NCBI RefSeq assembly: GCF_900095025.1
Contig: NZ_FMBK01000002.1
Span: 186,001-250,000 of the forward strand
DNA from: Acinetobacter albensis
GTDB taxonomy: Bacteria; Pseudomonadota; Gammaproteobacteria; Pseudomonadales; Moraxellaceae
Reading direction: 5' to 3'
DNA length: 64,000 nt
The notes beneath the pieces were generated by a model, which was not told where the DNA came from, ran no database searches, and was given only the letters and a program-made list of their open reading frames with translations. Numbering within the stretch: the first letter of the stretch is position 1; each line of letters begins with the position of its first letter. Positions 27,667 to 38,532 of this stretch are shown here, piece by piece. The position numbers were made by a program, and so were the translations under genes.

Positions 27667-30333
27667 TTAATGTTGACCAGAAACTTGGTTAGATGCTTCA
27701 TCCAATGCTGATTTTAATTGTGCAGCAAAAGTTTTGGCTTCTGAATTCGACATGGGAATATTGTCTTTTTTAGTGACAAAGAAAATATCTTCAGCACGCT
27801 CCCCTAAAGTGGCAATTCTGGCTGAATGAATATCTAAACCTTGCATCATAAATAAACCCCCAATTTTGGCAAGTAAACCCGGATGATCTAGGGTCGCAAT
27901 TTCCACCATATTTTGTTGCAATGCAGCATTTAAAGTAATATCGACGGTATTTTCAATATCAAAATGGCGTAATTGACGAGGAATACGACGTTGCATTAAA
28001 TTTGGATATTTATCAGATTGGCTCAACGCTTTCACTAAAGCTTCAATCACTGTTTTTGCGCGGTCAGGGTCAGTGAGTAAAGTACCAAATCGATCTAGCA
28101 CAACATAAGTATCTAAACTAAATGCAGTGGTGGCGGTAATAATACGTGCATCTTGAACGTCCAAATTCATACGATCAAAAACGGCAACTGTGGTGGCAAA
28201 CAAATTTGGCTGATCTTGTGTATAAATAAAGAGTTGAACAGCATCTTGCGCAAATTGTCTGTGAGCACGCATAAGAACTAAAGGTTCGGGATTATTGCCA
28301 TGTTGTAAAATAGCACGGGTATGCCATGCGATTTCATCAGCGGATTCTTTAATGAAGTATTCATCACCCAGTTCTTGCCAAACTGTTTCAACATCATATA
28401 AAGAAAAATCATTCACCAGCAGCTCACTGGCTGCAAATTTAGTGTCTTCAATTAACATTTGATAATCTACAGGACGACCTAAACCTGAACGAATGACGTC
28501 ACGGGCATGGGTATAGAGTTGACGCATGAGTGACGCACGCCACGAATTCCAAAGCTTTGGATTGGTCGCATTAATGTCGGCGACAGTTAAGGTATATAAA
28601 TAATCCAGATGCTCCATATCTCCCAGTTTTTCTGCAAAAGCTTGTACCACATCTGGATCTGAAATATCTTTTTTCTGCGCAGTCATAGACATAAGCAAGT
28701 GGTTTTGAATTAACCATGCAACAAGTTTGCATTCACGTTCAGTAAAGCCATGGGTGCGACAGAATTTAATCGCATCTTCTGCACCCAATTCACTATGATC
28801 ACCACCACGACCTTTAGCAATGTCGTGAAATAAGGCGGCTAAATAAACAATATCACGTCGTGCAAGACGTTGAAAAACAGAACTTACCACAGGGAAATCT
28901 TTAGCAAATTCACGCGCTTTAAAGCGATTTAAATTACGAAGTAATAATAATGTGTGCGCATCGACAGTATAAATATGGAACAAATCATATTGCATCAATC
29001 CCATAATTTGTCCAAATGCTGGAATATAGTTGCCTAAAACACTATAGCGTTTCATAGCAACTAAGGTGTCATACAGACGATGCGGTGAACGAATAATTGC
29101 CATGAACAAAGCTTGATGTTCAGGGTTGTTACGATAGTTTTGATCGATTCGTTTTGCTGCAAGGGTGAGAAGTCGTAAGGTACGTGCGCGAATACCTTCA
29201 ATATCAGGACGGTTTGCCAAGATATAAAATAATTCTAAGATGGCACTTGGACGTTCTGAAAATATTTTATGATGTTGTACGGCAAGTTTGCCATCGACCA
29301 GTTTGAAATTTTCATTAATTTCTTCAATCTTACGTTCATAATGCGGTAAACGTGGCGTAATGACAGATTCATTAAAATAGGCCAGTAGCATTTCATTTAA
29401 CGTTGACACTTGCTGTGCGCTACGATAATAACGTTTCATGAATTGTTCAATCGGATAATTCGGCGATTGATGCTCTGTTCGGCTATAACCAAACAGCGTC
29501 GCAATATCACGTTGATAATCGAACAATAAACGGTTTTCATCGCGCTTGGTTAAGCGGTGTAAATGATGGCGGATTTCCCATAAAAAACTTTCAGCTTCTT
29601 CTAATACACCCAGTTCAAATTCTGAAATAAAGCCCAAATGCACCAAATCATAAATGCGATTGACGCGAAAATGGCGCTTCGCAATCCAGCCAATTTGATT
29701 AATATCGCGTATCCCACCTGGTGCATTTTTAATATCGGGTTCTAAATTACTTTCAGTATAATTGTGTGCCGCATAGCGCTTGGCCTGCTCATCCATTTTT
29801 GCATCAAAAAAAGTTTTGTCTGTCCACGTTTGCGACACAATACGACGTGGCCATTTGGTCAAATGTATATTGCCAATAATCAAGCGTGATTCAATCAATG
29901 CAGTCGCAACGGTCAAATCATTGGTGGCCTGTTCTACACAATCAGAAATTGTACGAACGCTAATGGCAGGTTTAAAATTACCGACATCCCAAAGTGAAGA
30001 GATAAAAATCGAAATTAATTTTTCTTGATCAGAGGTGATTTCATCTTGCGATAAAATCATAATATCGACATCAGAATAGGGCAACATTTCCCGACGGCCA
30101 TAACCACCCACGGCAAATAAACCCAAATCGGTCTGATCCAGTTCTGCATGTTTCCATAAGAACTGTAATGCTTCATCAATCAGGTTGGAGCGCGTTAAAA
30201 TAACTTCACGAATGCTCTGTCCATTTTCAAAACCCTCTTGAAGTTGCTTTTCAACGTCAGTTCGCCATTGATTAATGGCTTGAATATCGTGGTTACTCTT
30301 AACGTAATGCAACAGCGGAGAGGTATTGATCAT
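27667..30333 (-). CDS. glnD: PII uridylyltransferase/uridylyl-removing enzyme
   Basis: Bifunctional sensor of glutamine that uridylylates PII protein when nitrogen is scarce and removes UMP when it is plentiful. 888 residues, the usual length. In order: nucleotidyltransferase motif [19 protein letters not shown] near residues 77-95, a helical middle, the HD phosphohydrolase motif [17 protein letters not shown] (around residue 495-510), and two C-terminal ACT domains (about 700-780 and 815-880; [18 protein letters not shown]). All are intact. It follows purT by 30 bases and precedes dapC by 24 bases, so the three are probably co-transcribed. Confidence 0.96.
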   Translation of the reverse strand: MINTSPLLHYVKSNHDIQAINQWRTDVEKQLQEGFENGQSIREVILTRSNLIDEALQFLWKHAELDQTDLGLFAVGGYGRREMLPYSDVDIMILSQDEITSDQEKLISIFISSLWDVGNFKPAISVRTISDCVEQATNDLTVATALIESRLIIGNIHLTKWPRRIVSQTWTDKTFFDAKMDEQAKRYAAHNYTESNLEPDIKNAPGGIRDINQIGWIAKRHFRVNRIYDLVHLGFISEFELGVLEEAESFLWEIRHHLHRLTKRDENRLLFDYQRDIATLFGYSRTEHQSPNYPIEQFMKRYYRSAQQVSTLNEMLLAYFNESVITPRLPHYERKIEEINENFKLVDGKLAVQHHKIFSERPSAILELFYILANRPDIEGIRARTLRLLTLAAKRIDQNYRNNPEHQALFMAIIRSPHRLYDTLVAMKRYSVLGNYIPAFGQIMGLMQYDLFHIYTVDAHTLLLLRNLNRFKAREFAKDFPVVSSVFQRLARRDIVYLAALFHDIAKGRGGDHSELGAEDAIKFCRTHGFTERECKLVAWLIQNHLLMSMTAQKKDISDPDVVQAFAEKLGDMEHLDYLYTLTVADINATNPKLWNSWRASLMRQLYTHARDVIRSGLGRPVDYQMLIEDTKFAASELLVNDFSLYDVETVWQELGDEYFIKESADEIAWHTRAILQHGNNPEPLVLMRAHRQFAQDAVQLFIYTQDQPNLFATTVAVFDRMNLDVQDARIITATTAFSLDTYVVLDRFGTLLTDPDRAKTVIEALVKALSQSDKYPNLMQRRIPRQLRHFDIENTVDITLNAALQQNMVEIATLDHPGLLAKIGGLFMMQGLDIHSARIATLGERAEDIFFVTKKDNIPMSNSEAKTFAAQLKSALDEASNQVSGQH

Positions 30334-30363
30334 GAACAGAAATCCATAAATAAAGTCACAAGT

Positions 30364-31569
30364 TTAGTTTTGGTGAATACTGATTTGCGCTGCAGTCTGT
30401 TGAGCCAGTTCGCGTGCTTGATCTGTTGTTTCAGCACGTGCAGTGGCAACGCCCATACGACGACGTTTAAATCCTTCGGGTTTCCCAAAGAGGCGTAAAT
30501 CTGTATCTGGATGTACTAATGCAAGATTTAAGCCAGAAAATGATAAATTAAGATCATCGACACCTGCATAAATGACCGCACTGGCAGCCATGCTATGGCG
30601 TGTTGTATTAACGGGTAAACCTAAAATAGCACGTGCATGTAGTTCAAATTCACTTTGGAATTGTGATGCAAGTGTCACTAGTCCAGTATCGTGCGGACGT
30701 GGTGAGACTTCGCTAAACCAGACTTTATCACCTTTGATAAATAATTCGACGCCAAAAATTCCGCAGCCGCCTAGAGCTGTTGTGACTTTATGCGCGATAC
30801 GTTTAGATTCTTCTAATGCCGCAGCTGTCATCGCTTGAGGTTGCCAGCTTTCGACATAATCTCCAGCATCTTGACGATGCCCAATCGGGTCACAATATTG
30901 AGTTTCAATCTCACCTGTTTCAGCATTTTTTGCGCGAACCGTTAATAAGGTAATTTCAAAATCAAAGTCAATTTGGGCTTCGACAATCACAGTACCCTGA
31001 TTCACACGACCGCCTGTTTGTGCATATTCCCAAGCAGCATCGACTTCATCAAAATTTTTGACGCGGGATTGCCCTTTACCTGAAGATGACATCACGGGTT
31101 TGACAAAGTTGGGATAACCAATGTCGTCACAGGCTGCACGGAAAGAGTCGAGTGAGTCTGCAAAACGGTACGCTGAAGTTGGAAGCCCGAGTTCTTCTGC
31201 GGCTAAACGGCGAATACCTTCACGGTTCATGGTCAGATTCACTGCTTTGGCTGAGGGAATGACCGTTGCAATATTTTGTCGTTCTACTTCAACTAAAACT
31301 TCAGTCGCAATCGCTTCAATTTCTGGAATAATTAAATGAGGTTTAACCTGTTGGATGAGTTGTTTGAGTTCTTCGGCATTTGCCATATTCAAGGTATAAG
31401 AAAAATGTGCAACTTGCATGGCTGGCGCACCATCATAACGATCGGCAGCATGGACTTCGACTCCAAGGCGTTGTAAAGAAATCACGACTTCTTTACCTAA
31501 CTCTCCAGAGCCTAAAAGTAAAACTTTAAAAGCTGAAGATTGAAGGGGAGTACCAATAATCACGCTCAT
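30364..31569 (-). CDS. purT: Formate-dependent GAR transformylase 2
   Basis: ATP-grasp enzyme that makes formylglycinamide ribonucleotide from formate, ATP and GAR in purine synthesis, bypassing folate. 401 residues. The N-terminal Rossmann-like segment is [13 protein letters not shown]. The ATP-grasp core includes [18 protein letters not shown] and the metal-site region [28 protein letters not shown]. The start is the ATG at 31569, 8 bases from AAGGA; the in-frame ATG at 31578 overlaps that site. It is first gene of a purT-glnD-dapC cluster. Confidence 0.95.
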   Translation of the reverse strand: MSVIIGTPLQSSAFKVLLLGSGELGKEVVISLQRLGVEVHAADRYDGAPAMQVAHFSYTLNMANAEELKQLIQQVKPHLIIPEIEAIATEVLVEVERQNIATVIPSAKAVNLTMNREGIRRLAAEELGLPTSAYRFADSLDSFRAACDDIGYPNFVKPVMSSSGKGQSRVKNFDEVDAAWEYAQTGGRVNQGTVIVEAQIDFDFEITLLTVRAKNAETGEIETQYCDPIGHRQDAGDYVESWQPQAMTAAALEESKRIAHKVTTALGGCGIFGVELFIKGDKVWFSEVSPRPHDTGLVTLASQFQSEFELHARAILGLPVNTTRHSMAASAVIYAGVDDLNLSFSGLNLALVHPDTDLRLFGKPEGFKRRRMGVATARAETTDQARELAQQTAAQISIHQN

Positions 31570-32000
31570 ATACATCATCCTTGCTGAATTGAGCTTTTAG
31601 CATAGCAGAACTGACTTCAGTGTTAAGTCTTGATTGAAAGAAAATAATCATATTGTCTAACAAATGTATTGATAAATTTAGTCTGGATTTAAATTTGATT
31701 TCCTAAAATCAATTATTTTGATTCACTCAGCGATTTTAGGATAAATAACACATTTTTTAGATTGGTCATTGTCGCGTGTTATTTTTAGAATTTGGCGTTC
31801 AGTCGCTTAGCGCATGGCTTCTTATATGCTTGCTGAGTAGTATATAGGTTATAAATATTAAGTTTTGATTTGGGTGCGGATGTTTATCAAGCTTTAAATT
31901 ATGAATAAAGACAGTCCTACATATCGCATGAATGGACGAATTCAGAATAAAGAAATAGGGAGTATTGATTCATTAAAAAACATATTGATCAGTTTCTTCT
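31570..32000. other. Intergenic region with two consecutive inverted repeats
   Basis: No convincing gene; a 47-codon ORF at 31901-32044 has no ribosome-binding site and overlaps azlD. Two perfect 9-bp inverted repeats lie side by side: CCTAAAATC (31702-31710) with GATTTTAGG (31732-31740), and AAATAACAC (31743-31751) with GTGTTATTT (31776-31784). They could form two adjacent RNA stem-loops. Purpose unknown. Confidence 0.5.
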
Positions 32001-32348
32001 TTAAAAAGGGAAAGGCAGATAGGTATAAATTACACCATAGCTGACCGCAGCGATTAAAGTGGCAGGGACAATTTTTTTAAATTTAAAATATAGTCCTGCT
32101 AAAGTGATAAAACCCATCAGCATGGCAAAACTTTTATTGGGTGTTTCCATTAAAGGCGGCAATGTAGCAACCACCAACATGGAACTAATCGCTGCAATAC
32201 CAATACTGCTTAATGCAATTTTGATCCAAAGTGAACCACGTTTTTGCGAGCTTTGTTGATGTTTTTGAATGACGTAGAAGGGTCCAAAACGAGAAATGAA
32301 ATTGGCGACTCCTACAATTAATCCGATCAGAATAATTTCAAGATTCAT
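32001..32348 (-). CDS. azlD: AzlD/YgaH-type branched-chain amino acid exporter subunit
   Basis: Small inner-membrane protein, 115 residues, with four hydrophobic segments, of the AzlD family (partner of AzlC). Together they export branched-chain amino acids and analogues (valine in E. coli YgaZH). The start ATG 32348 has GGAG upstream; an in-frame ATG at 32366 would sit inside azlC. The start overlaps the end of azlC by 11 bases, a typical coupled pair. Substrate is inferred from the family. Confidence 0.85.
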   Translation of the reverse strand: MNLEIILIGLIVGVANFISRFGPFYVIQKHQQSSQKRGSLWIKIALSSIGIAAISSMLVVATLPPLMETPNKSFAMLMGFITLAGLYFKFKKIVPATLIAAVSYGVIYTYLPFPF

Positions 32349-33093
32349 GAGACTCTCCAATATCATGGTCGTATTGTTTTAAAATATAATGTTTAAACAA
32401 ACCTGCCAAAATACCCGACAAAATACCAATGAAAATTGCAGCCGATAAATTAATAAAATAACAGGCGATCGCTGAAACAATTAAACAGATAGCGACGACA
32501 AAGGTATATTTTTTTTCAAAAGCAGCCAATAAAAAACTCAAGAATAAAGCGGGTAATAAGAAATCCAGTGCAGCTTGTAAAAATTGTGGCATGGCACTGA
32601 CTTGGTCGGCAAATAATCCACCTAAAAGTGAACCGAATGCCCAAGACAGCCAACTAAAGAGACTTAAGCCCAGCATCCATGATTCAGACCATTGTTGTCG
32701 ACGCTGCGATAATTGAATCATTCCTGAAGCAAAAACTTCATCAGTTAAACCCCAAGCCCAGATTGCAGTTTTTTTTAAGTTTAATTTCTCTTGGATTAAG
32801 TTTTGTAGTGCTGGGCCATAGAGTAAATGACGAATATCTAATGCAATGACTGTAAGAGCCGTCATCCAGATAGATGTACCGCTGCCGAGTAACGCAACCA
32901 CCAAAAATTGACTGGCGCCTGCGTACATCGAGCAAGACAAAAATAGTGCTTCCCATGGAGTGAAGCCAAACTGTGTAGCAGACACACCAAATGCAAAAGA
33001 AACAGGAAGATAAGTAAAGATAATGGCTTGACTATCTTTAGCACCTTGCCAAAAGCCAGCAGGTTTTACAAAAAGAACTTTGTGCTCAGACAC
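32338..33093 (-). CDS. azlC: AzlC/YgaZ-type branched-chain amino acid exporter subunit
   Basis: Inner-membrane protein, about 252 residues, AzlC family, with signature SCSMYAGASQFLVVALLG and ALDIRHLLYGPAL in the first half, then several helices. The longest reading frame begins at 33165 but adds an untypical cysteine-rich N-terminus. The GTG at 33093, preceded by TTAGG at 6-base spacing and giving MSEHKVLF, matches family length. It is coupled to azlD by an 11-base overlap and divergent from a lipoprotein gene. No LRP- or Leu-leader-type signal was identified upstream. Confidence 0.85.
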   Translation of the reverse strand: MSEHKVLFVKPAGFWQGAKDSQAIIFTYLPVSFAFGVSATQFGFTPWEALFLSCSMYAGASQFLVVALLGSGTSIWMTALTVIALDIRHLLYGPALQNLIQEKLNLKKTAIWAWGLTDEVFASGMIQLSQRRQQWSESWMLGLSLFSWLSWAFGSLLGGLFADQVSAMPQFLQAALDFLLPALFLSFLLAAFEKKYTFVVAICLIVSAIACYFINLSAAIFIGILSGILAGLFKHYILKQYDHDIGESHES

Positions 33094-33195
33094 GACACAC
33101 CTAAGGCAGATTAAACACGGAAAGGCAAAATGATGATTGAGTATTCTACCTGAATTCACTAGCATAGTGCCGAAATGTTTGTCGAGCTTGCTGAT

Positions 33196-33678
33196 ATGTT
33201 TACGTTAAGATCCCATGTAATGGTGGTGATTTCAGTCCTCTTGAGTGGTTTGCTCTTGCAAGCATGTGGCCAGTCATCTGAACAAGCCAAGCCGAAAGTT
33301 GAAATTAAGGCTGCACCGAAATTAACCAACGATGCAACCACTTATGCCAATGCAGCTTGGACATTGATGAATCAGGTTGACGGCTTGGTGTACAGCAAGC
33401 AATTGGATGTATTGGATGTGCAGGTACGCCAACCTGCACGTAAACTCAGTACAGATTGGCGTATTAATGTCAAAATGACAGATTCTGTGACTGAAGGAAA
33501 ATATGCTTTGTGTCGTAAAGCATTAACCAGTTTAGAAATATGGGCACGAGAAACACTTGAGCAGGGTTCATCGCTGGCTCAAAAGCAATCAGATTACGAA
33601 CGGGATAAACAACAGTGCAAGGGTGCAATCGACCATCCAGAATTAGGTAATACTGACCCGAAAAAGAAAGGGATTTAA
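33196..33678 (+). CDS. Small periplasmic lipoprotein, unknown function
   Basis: Predicted lipoprotein of 160 residues with lipobox LLQAC (lipidated C24) after a short hydrophobic signal. The mature part is hydrophilic, with two further cysteines (CRKAL and QQCKG) that could form a disulfide. I do not recognise a family. Three in-frame ATGs occur (33175, 33196, 33220); 33196 gives the best signal peptide, but the evidence is weak. It is divergent from azlCD with about 100 bases between starts, and convergent with the Crp-type regulator. Confidence 0.7.
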   Translation: MFTLRSHVMVVISVLLSGLLLQACGQSSEQAKPKVEIKAAPKLTNDATTYANAAWTLMNQVDGLVYSKQLDVLDVQVRQPARKLSTDWRINVKMTDSVTEGKYALCRKALTSLEIWARETLEQGSSLAQKQSDYERDKQQCKGAIDHPELGNTDPKKKGI

Positions 33679-33789
33679 ATCGTTTAAAATAAGTCTAAAA
33701 TATCATTTTTTATGGTTTTCACCTTCAGTTTTGAAAGCATAAAAATGTTAAAGATATCGTGAGGTGAATACATCTGATGACTCGATAAG

Positions 33790-34494
33790 TTAATCATGTT
33801 TGGGAAAGTCATGAGCAATTCGCTCTAATGCTGTGATATCTAAAATTTCAATTTTACGAAACGATAAGCGTAAAATATTTTGCTTTTCTAAACGTTGTAA
33901 TTCTTGATTCACCGTTTGTCTGGAACAGGTGAGCATTTGTGCCAACTGTTCTTGAGACAAATGAATCATATTTTTTTCAATTATCAAATGATTACCATAG
34001 CCGTTTAAAATAAACATTAAACGCTGGGCTAAACGTTGAGTCATGTTTTGAGTTTGAATTGAAATTAGTTCCAGAAAAGCAAAGCGTAATTTTTGCGTGG
34101 TCAATTGTGCAATGTGATACCAGAAAATGGGTTGTTCTATCAGTAATTGCTGAATAGCGGCACTTGGAATATGTAAAATTAAACTTTTTTCAAGACAGGT
34201 AGCATCGTGCGAACGAGGTTGGTAATCTACCAATGATATTTCCCCAAACCACATAATCGGTTCAACAATGGCAGCCACTGATTCATTGCCTTCAATATCA
34301 ATATAGCCTAAGCGAACTACACCTGCTAAAACCGCATAGAGTCCATCAAATGAATCCCCTGAATGAAAGATCGTTTGTTGTTTCTGATAAGTTTGCTGAA
34401 CTGCATGATGAACAATAAAGGTTTTAAATAGAGTCGGTAATTGAGAAAACCAAGTATTGGATTCCAAATGCTGGATATATTCAGGTTCAAGCAT
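33790..34494 (-). CDS. Crp/Fnr family transcription regulator
   Basis: A 234-residue regulator with an N-terminal cyclic-nucleotide-binding-type beta barrel (IFHSGDSFDGLYAVLAGVVRLG, GEISLVDYQPRSHDATC) and a C-terminal helix-turn-helix (LSQEQLAQMLTCSRQTVNQELQRLEKQNIL). No N-terminal cysteine cluster is present, so it is not an oxygen-sensing FNR. The cAMP-contact pattern GE-x6-RS/T is present as GEISLVDYQPRS, which allows but does not prove cAMP binding. AAGGA precedes the ATG at good spacing. It is divergent from the DUF962 gene, a possible target. Confidence 0.85.
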   Translation of the reverse strand: MLEPEYIQHLESNTWFSQLPTLFKTFIVHHAVQQTYQKQQTIFHSGDSFDGLYAVLAGVVRLGYIDIEGNESVAAIVEPIMWFGEISLVDYQPRSHDATCLEKSLILHIPSAAIQQLLIEQPIFWYHIAQLTTQKLRFAFLELISIQTQNMTQRLAQRLMFILNGYGNHLIIEKNMIHLSQEQLAQMLTCSRQTVNQELQRLEKQNILRLSFRKIEILDITALERIAHDFPKHD

Positions 34495-34605
34495 TGTGAT
34501 TCCTTTTTATTAATCGTTTTAAACATGAACTTTGTCGGCTAAAAGACAACTTTGCTTTTTAGTTTTTTATATAGTGAGAATATCAGTCTAGCAAGGACAA
34601 AGGAT

Positions 34606-35145
34606 ATGACAAAATTAGAACGGTTGCTCAGCCAATATGCAGCTTATCATTTAAATCATAAAAATATTTTGACGCATTTTATTGGTATTCCTCTCATTGT
34701 TTTTTCTATTTTATGTTTAACAGCACGAGTGGGATTCATCGGGGTAGGGATCGAACTGACACTTGCTTTGGGGCTTATTGTCGTCACCAGTATTTATTAT
34801 TTGAGTTTAGATCGTATTTTCGCTTTCATTATGTTGGTTATTTTATTGGCAATGTATCCGCTCGCATTAAAAATTGCACATCTGGATTGGATGCTTTGGT
34901 TAAGTTTAAGTATCGGTATTTTTGTGGTGGGATGGCTATTTCAATTTGTGGGGCATTTCTATGAAAAGAAAAAACCTGCATTTACGGATGATATTATTGG
35001 TTTGGCCATTGGCCCTTTATTTGTCTTGGCAGAAATGATCTTTATGCTTGGATTTCGTAAAAACTTAGAAGAAAGAATTTTAGCGCAGGCGCGCATAGTG
35101 AGGGCGGACATGGAAAGTAAACAGATTAGGGCAAGTTTACATTAA
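34606..35145 (+). CDS. DUF962/Mpo1-like membrane protein
   Basis: A 179-residue inner-membrane protein with four or so hydrophobic helices. It matches the DUF962/YGL010w family by YAAYHLNHKNILTHFIGIPL near the start and WLFQFVGHFYEKKKPAF in the second half. Yeast Mpo1 is an iron-dependent alpha-dioxygenase of 2-hydroxy fatty acids, using conserved histidines like those seen here. Bacterial function is unproven. The ATG at 34606 follows AAGGACAAAGG; an upstream in-frame ATG gives 18 additional residues without support. It is divergent from the Crp-type regulator. Confidence 0.8.
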   Translation: MTKLERLLSQYAAYHLNHKNILTHFIGIPLIVFSILCLTARVGFIGVGIELTLALGLIVVTSIYYLSLDRIFAFIMLVILLAMYPLALKIAHLDWMLWLSLSIGIFVVGWLFQFVGHFYEKKKPAFTDDIIGLAIGPLFVLAEMIFMLGFRKNLEERILAQARIVRADMESKQIRASLH

Positions 35146-35166
35146 GCAAAAATCATCTTGGTATAA

Positions 35167-35193
35167 AAAAGCCCCGAATATTTCAGGGCTTTT
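35167..35193. terminator. Bidirectional terminator between DUF962 gene and ychF
   Basis: AAAAGCCC and GGGCTTTT flank an inner GAA/TTC stem with one mismatch; A/T tracts lie on both sides. Confidence 0.8.
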
Positions 35194-35205
35194 GAATATT
35201 AAGAC

Positions 35206-36297
35206 TTAAACATTAAAACGGAAGTGTAAAACATCACCGTCTTGTACGATGTAAGTTTTGCCTTCTAAACGCCATTTTCCTGCTTCTTTTGCACCAGATT
35301 CGCCGTTGTATTGTACGAAGTCGTCATAAGCAACACATTCTGCACGAATAAAGCCTTTTTCAAAGTCAGTATGAATCACACCCGCTGCTTGAGGTGCAGT
35401 TGCACCGACTTTCACTGTCCATGCGCGTACTTCTTGTACGCCAGCAGTAAAGTAAGTTTGAAGACCTAAAAGTGAATAACCTGCACGAATCACGACATTT
35501 AGACCTGGTTCTTCCATGTCCATTGCTTCTAGAAATTCAGCACGATCTTCATCTTCTAACAACGAAATTTCAGCTTCAATTTGGTTGCATAACGGAACCA
35601 CAATCGCATTTTCTTCAGCCGCTAACTTCTTAACTGCATCTAAATGTGGATTGTTTTCAAAACCGTCCTCGGCCACATTGGCAATATACATGGTTGGTTT
35701 TAAAGTCATTAAACCAAAACCACGAACCAGTTTACGTTCATCATCATCTAAATCTGTTGCACGGGCAGGTTTGCCTTCGTCAAGTACAGGTTGAATTTTT
35801 TCTAAAACAGCTTTGGTTGCGATTGCTTCTTTATCGCCACTTTTTGCAGATTTTGTTAAACGTGTAATGGCTTTAGCCACAGTTTCAAGATCGGCAAGGG
35901 CAAGTTCAGTATTAATGGTCGCAATGTCATCTAGAGGATCAATTTTACCATTAACGTGAATGACGTTTTCATCTTCAAAACAACGTACCACATGCGCAAT
36001 TGCATCTGTTTCACGAATATTAGCCAAAAATTGGTTACCCAAACCTTCACCTTTAGATGCGCCTGCCACCAATCCTGCGATATCTACAAATTCCATTGTG
36101 GTTGGAATTACGCGTTGTGGTTTTACAATAGCAGTCAGTTTGTCTAAACGTGGATCAGGCACAGGTACAATCCCTGTGTTCGGTTCAATGGTACAGAACG
36201 GAAAGTTTTCTGCAGCAATCGCAGCTTTGGTCAACGCATTGAAAAGTGTAGATTTACCTACGTTCGGCAAGCCGACAATACCGCAATTAAAACCCAT
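35206..36297 (-). CDS. ychF: Redox-responsive ATPase YchF/OLA1
   Basis: Obg-family P-loop protein of 363 residues, exactly the usual size. G1 is GLPNVGKST at residues 8-16; G3 is DIAGLV. The G4 position reads NVAE and not NKxD, which in this family gives ATP preference over GTP. A C-terminal TGS domain ([19 protein letters not shown]) contacts ribosomes. E. coli YchF dampens oxidative-stress responses and affects translation initiation. An in-frame GTG at 36309 is less likely than the ATG at 36297, which starts [12 protein letters not shown] as in homologues. Confidence 0.96.
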   Translation of the reverse strand: MGFNCGIVGLPNVGKSTLFNALTKAAIAAENFPFCTIEPNTGIVPVPDPRLDKLTAIVKPQRVIPTTMEFVDIAGLVAGASKGEGLGNQFLANIRETDAIAHVVRCFEDENVIHVNGKIDPLDDIATINTELALADLETVAKAITRLTKSAKSGDKEAIATKAVLEKIQPVLDEGKPARATDLDDDERKLVRGFGLMTLKPTMYIANVAEDGFENNPHLDAVKKLAAEENAIVVPLCNQIEAEISLLEDEDRAEFLEAMDMEEPGLNVVIRAGYSLLGLQTYFTAGVQEVRAWTVKVGATAPQAAGVIHTDFEKGFIRAECVAYDDFVQYNGESGAKEAGKWRLEGKTYIVQDGDVLHFRFNV

Positions 36298-36694
36298 GAA
36301 ATGACTCACAACGTATAATTTAAAAATTGTGGCTGATTTTACATGAAAGCCACTACAAAGTCAGGTCATGGCTCTGATGTTTCTTGAAAATGCCCTAAGT
36401 CGATTAGGCTTTAAATTTTCATTGGTAATGGTTTAACAAAGCAGTTGATAAATTCACGTGAGGAGTGATCTACATTATCAGTGTTGGAAAATGATGAATC
36501 TTTGCTTGATCATTATAAAATATACAGTTTCATTGCCAGCTTTATCTGGATGATCAGGATATTTTGAATAATACAACTTGATGATTTTGTTTTCTTATTC
36601 AGATTTCTGATTTAGATTCTGGTTTAGATCATTCATTAAGTTGAAATCAAATTTGAGATAACACGTGGTAAACCCTTTTTAGAATAAAAGTGTA
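36298..36694. other. Intergenic region between ychF and the GST gene
   Basis: No supported ORF on either strand. It holds the ychF promoter side and AT-rich DNA. A small IR-like segment (CATTCATTAAG near 36630) has no obvious role. Confidence 0.45.
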
Positions 36695-36723
36695 TTGTAT
36701 TTCTGAAATAGGGTGACTAAAGT
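36695..36723 (+). promoter_or_regulatory. Candidate sigma-70 promoter of the GST-family gene
   Basis: TTGTAT (36695-36700), a 17-base spacer and TAAAGT (36718-36723). Two short GC inverted repeats (GGGT...ACCC at 36711-36727 and 36738-36754) overlap and follow it and might be operator or leader elements. Confidence 0.45.
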
Positions 36724-36782
36724 ACCCACTATAGTCGGGGTTCAATTGATACCCGAATGACAAAAAGAACTGCGGAGATTTT

Positions 36783-37547
36783 ATGCGGACTTTATACCAG
36801 TTTCCTTTATCTCATTTTTGTGAAAAAGCGCGCTGGTTGCTCGATTATAAAGAGTTAGATTTTGTGGCGCACAATCTCATTCCTGGTGTACATCGTGCAT
36901 TTGCACAATTAAAAACTGGACAAAATCGCTTACCGATTTTACGCGATCAGCATTGTTGGGTGGCGGATTCAACAGGCATTGCCTTGTATCTAGATGAAAT
37001 ATATCCAGAACATTCCTTGCTGCGTCCAAATAGTGCAGAACGTGATTTAGCTTTAGATATTAATGCGCAGGCATCTGAATTGGGCTTACACGTTCGCCGA
37101 TGGGGGTTGGCACATAGTTTGATTGAAGGTGAGGAATCTTTAGATATTATGATCGGTGAAAAAGGTTATTTACGTCAATTTGAAAAATACTCCAAGCCTT
37201 TTATGAAAGCCTTACTGTCAAAAAGTTATCAGTTGGATGTCGAAAAAGTAGCGGAATCTAAACAACAGATCGATACGATTGTGGAACAGTTAAATCAGCG
37301 TTTAATTGACAATCATGGACGTTATTTTGTGGGAGAGCGTCTAGGTTTGGCCGATATTTCAGTCTGTTCGATGCTTGCACCATTGCTTGATATTGCGGGT
37401 ACACCGTGGGAAAAAGAGCATACAGAAACTTTATCCAAAGAATTTAAAGATTATAAAGAACGCTTAACTCAATTACCGATCGGACAATATGTGCTCAGAG
37501 TTTACCAAACAGAACGTAACGCTCGTGTAGATTGGCGAGGAATTTAA
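36783..37547 (+). CDS. Glutathione S-transferase family protein
   Basis: A 254-residue protein with an N-terminal thioredoxin-fold GST domain (LYQFPLSHFCEKARWLLDYKELDF; LPILRDQHCWVADSTGIALYLDEIYP, the cis-Pro loop and the D/E-S/T glutathione contact) and a helical C-terminal domain (GRYFVGERLGLADISVCSMLAPL). The SxFCxK motif resembles glutaredoxin-like and omega-class active sites, where Cys13 forms a mixed disulfide. A ribosome-binding site GGAG lies 7 bases before the ATG. It is monocistronic. Substrate unknown. Confidence 0.85.
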   Translation: MRTLYQFPLSHFCEKARWLLDYKELDFVAHNLIPGVHRAFAQLKTGQNRLPILRDQHCWVADSTGIALYLDEIYPEHSLLRPNSAERDLALDINAQASELGLHVRRWGLAHSLIEGEESLDIMIGEKGYLRQFEKYSKPFMKALLSKSYQLDVEKVAESKQQIDTIVEQLNQRLIDNHGRYFVGERLGLADISVCSMLAPLLDIAGTPWEKEHTETLSKEFKDYKERLTQLPIGQYVLRVYQTERNARVDWRGI

Positions 37548-37778
37548 AAGTTAAAGCTTACTGTGTGCTCTAATAAAACCATTATTTTATGAATTTTTCT
37601 TTATTCTGTTAATTTTCGAATTAAATTTCCTGAATTGCTGTTTTATTAAAAGAAAAATATAAAAAAAGTATAATATAGAAAAATAATTTTGAATGTGAAG
37701 ATGAGTTTTTTATTCAGATGTGGACGTAAAAAACTAAATTTTGATCAATTCATGAATGTATTTGATAGGGAGTTTGTA

Positions 37779-38249
37779 ATGGAACTGGATCGTTTTGATA
37801 AACAGATCGTTGAAATATTAAATCAGGAAGATGTAAATTTAAATGAACTTTCTGAACGTATTAATCTATCGGTCAGTTCTGTACATCGACGCATCAAACA
37901 TTTAATTGAAGCCAAGATTATGACCCATTTAAAGCGGGACATTAATTATGCTAAGTTAGGTTTTAGTCTACATGTTCTATTGCAGGTTTCTTTAAATAAA
38001 CATGATACCGACACTTTCGCTCAATTTTTAGAAGAACTCGAAAATATTCCAGAAGTCATTAATGCTTTTTTAGTCACAGGACAATCCGCCGATTTTATTG
38101 TTGAAGTCGTGGCTAAAGATATGGAAAATTATAGTGACATCCTCTTAAAGCGGATCGGTAAAATTGAACATGTGGTTGCGCTACATTCTAGTTTTGTAAT
38201 TAAAGAATATAATGTGCTTAACTGTAGTGGTTTACTGAATAGAGTTTAA
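37779..38249 (+). CDS. Lrp/AsnC family transcription regulator
   Basis: A 156-residue feast/famine regulator. An N-terminal winged helix (LNELSERINLSVSSVHRRIKHLIEAKIM) is followed by an AsnC-type RAM ligand domain (EVINAFLVTGQSADFIVEVVAKDM). The ATG at 37779 follows AGGGAG at about 8 bases and starts MELDRFDKQIVEIL, as Lrp proteins do; the longer in-frame start at 37689 lacks a ribosome-binding site. It has no adjacent divergent operon. Its ligand, probably an amino acid, cannot be predicted. Confidence 0.88.
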   Translation: MELDRFDKQIVEILNQEDVNLNELSERINLSVSSVHRRIKHLIEAKIMTHLKRDINYAKLGFSLHVLLQVSLNKHDTDTFAQFLEELENIPEVINAFLVTGQSADFIVEVVAKDMENYSDILLKRIGKIEHVVALHSSFVIKEYNVLNCSGLLNRV

Positions 38250-38532
38250 AATTGAATTGGCAGAGGGCGCTTAAATATGTTTTATAGCTCTTTCGTTTTA
38301 ATCAAGAAGAAGATGAAAAACACCAGTAAATATTCTATTCTGAATGCGTAAGAGTTTTATCCGCTAGATAAAGTTTTTGAACCCATTTAAAAGATGATTT
38401 TAAAACAGGTTCAAAGCATAACTAAAGTGGCATCCGTGCCAAAAACTTGGTGTAAATTCCTTTATTTCAAGCAACTTTTCAGTGAGAAAATATCAATCCT
38501 ATTCAAGGAAGTTTGATGATCATAGCGTTGAT

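Noticed and set aside
31901..32044. 47-codon ORF on the plus strand
   Set aside because: No ribosome-binding site and it runs antisense into azlD; more likely chance.
36711..36755. Possible H-type pseudoknot (GGGT/ACCC and GACTA/TAGTC interleaved) before the GST gene, riboswitch-like
   Set aside because: The likely promoter (-10 TAAAGT at 36718) overlaps it, so the first half would not be transcribed; arms are only 4-5 bp.
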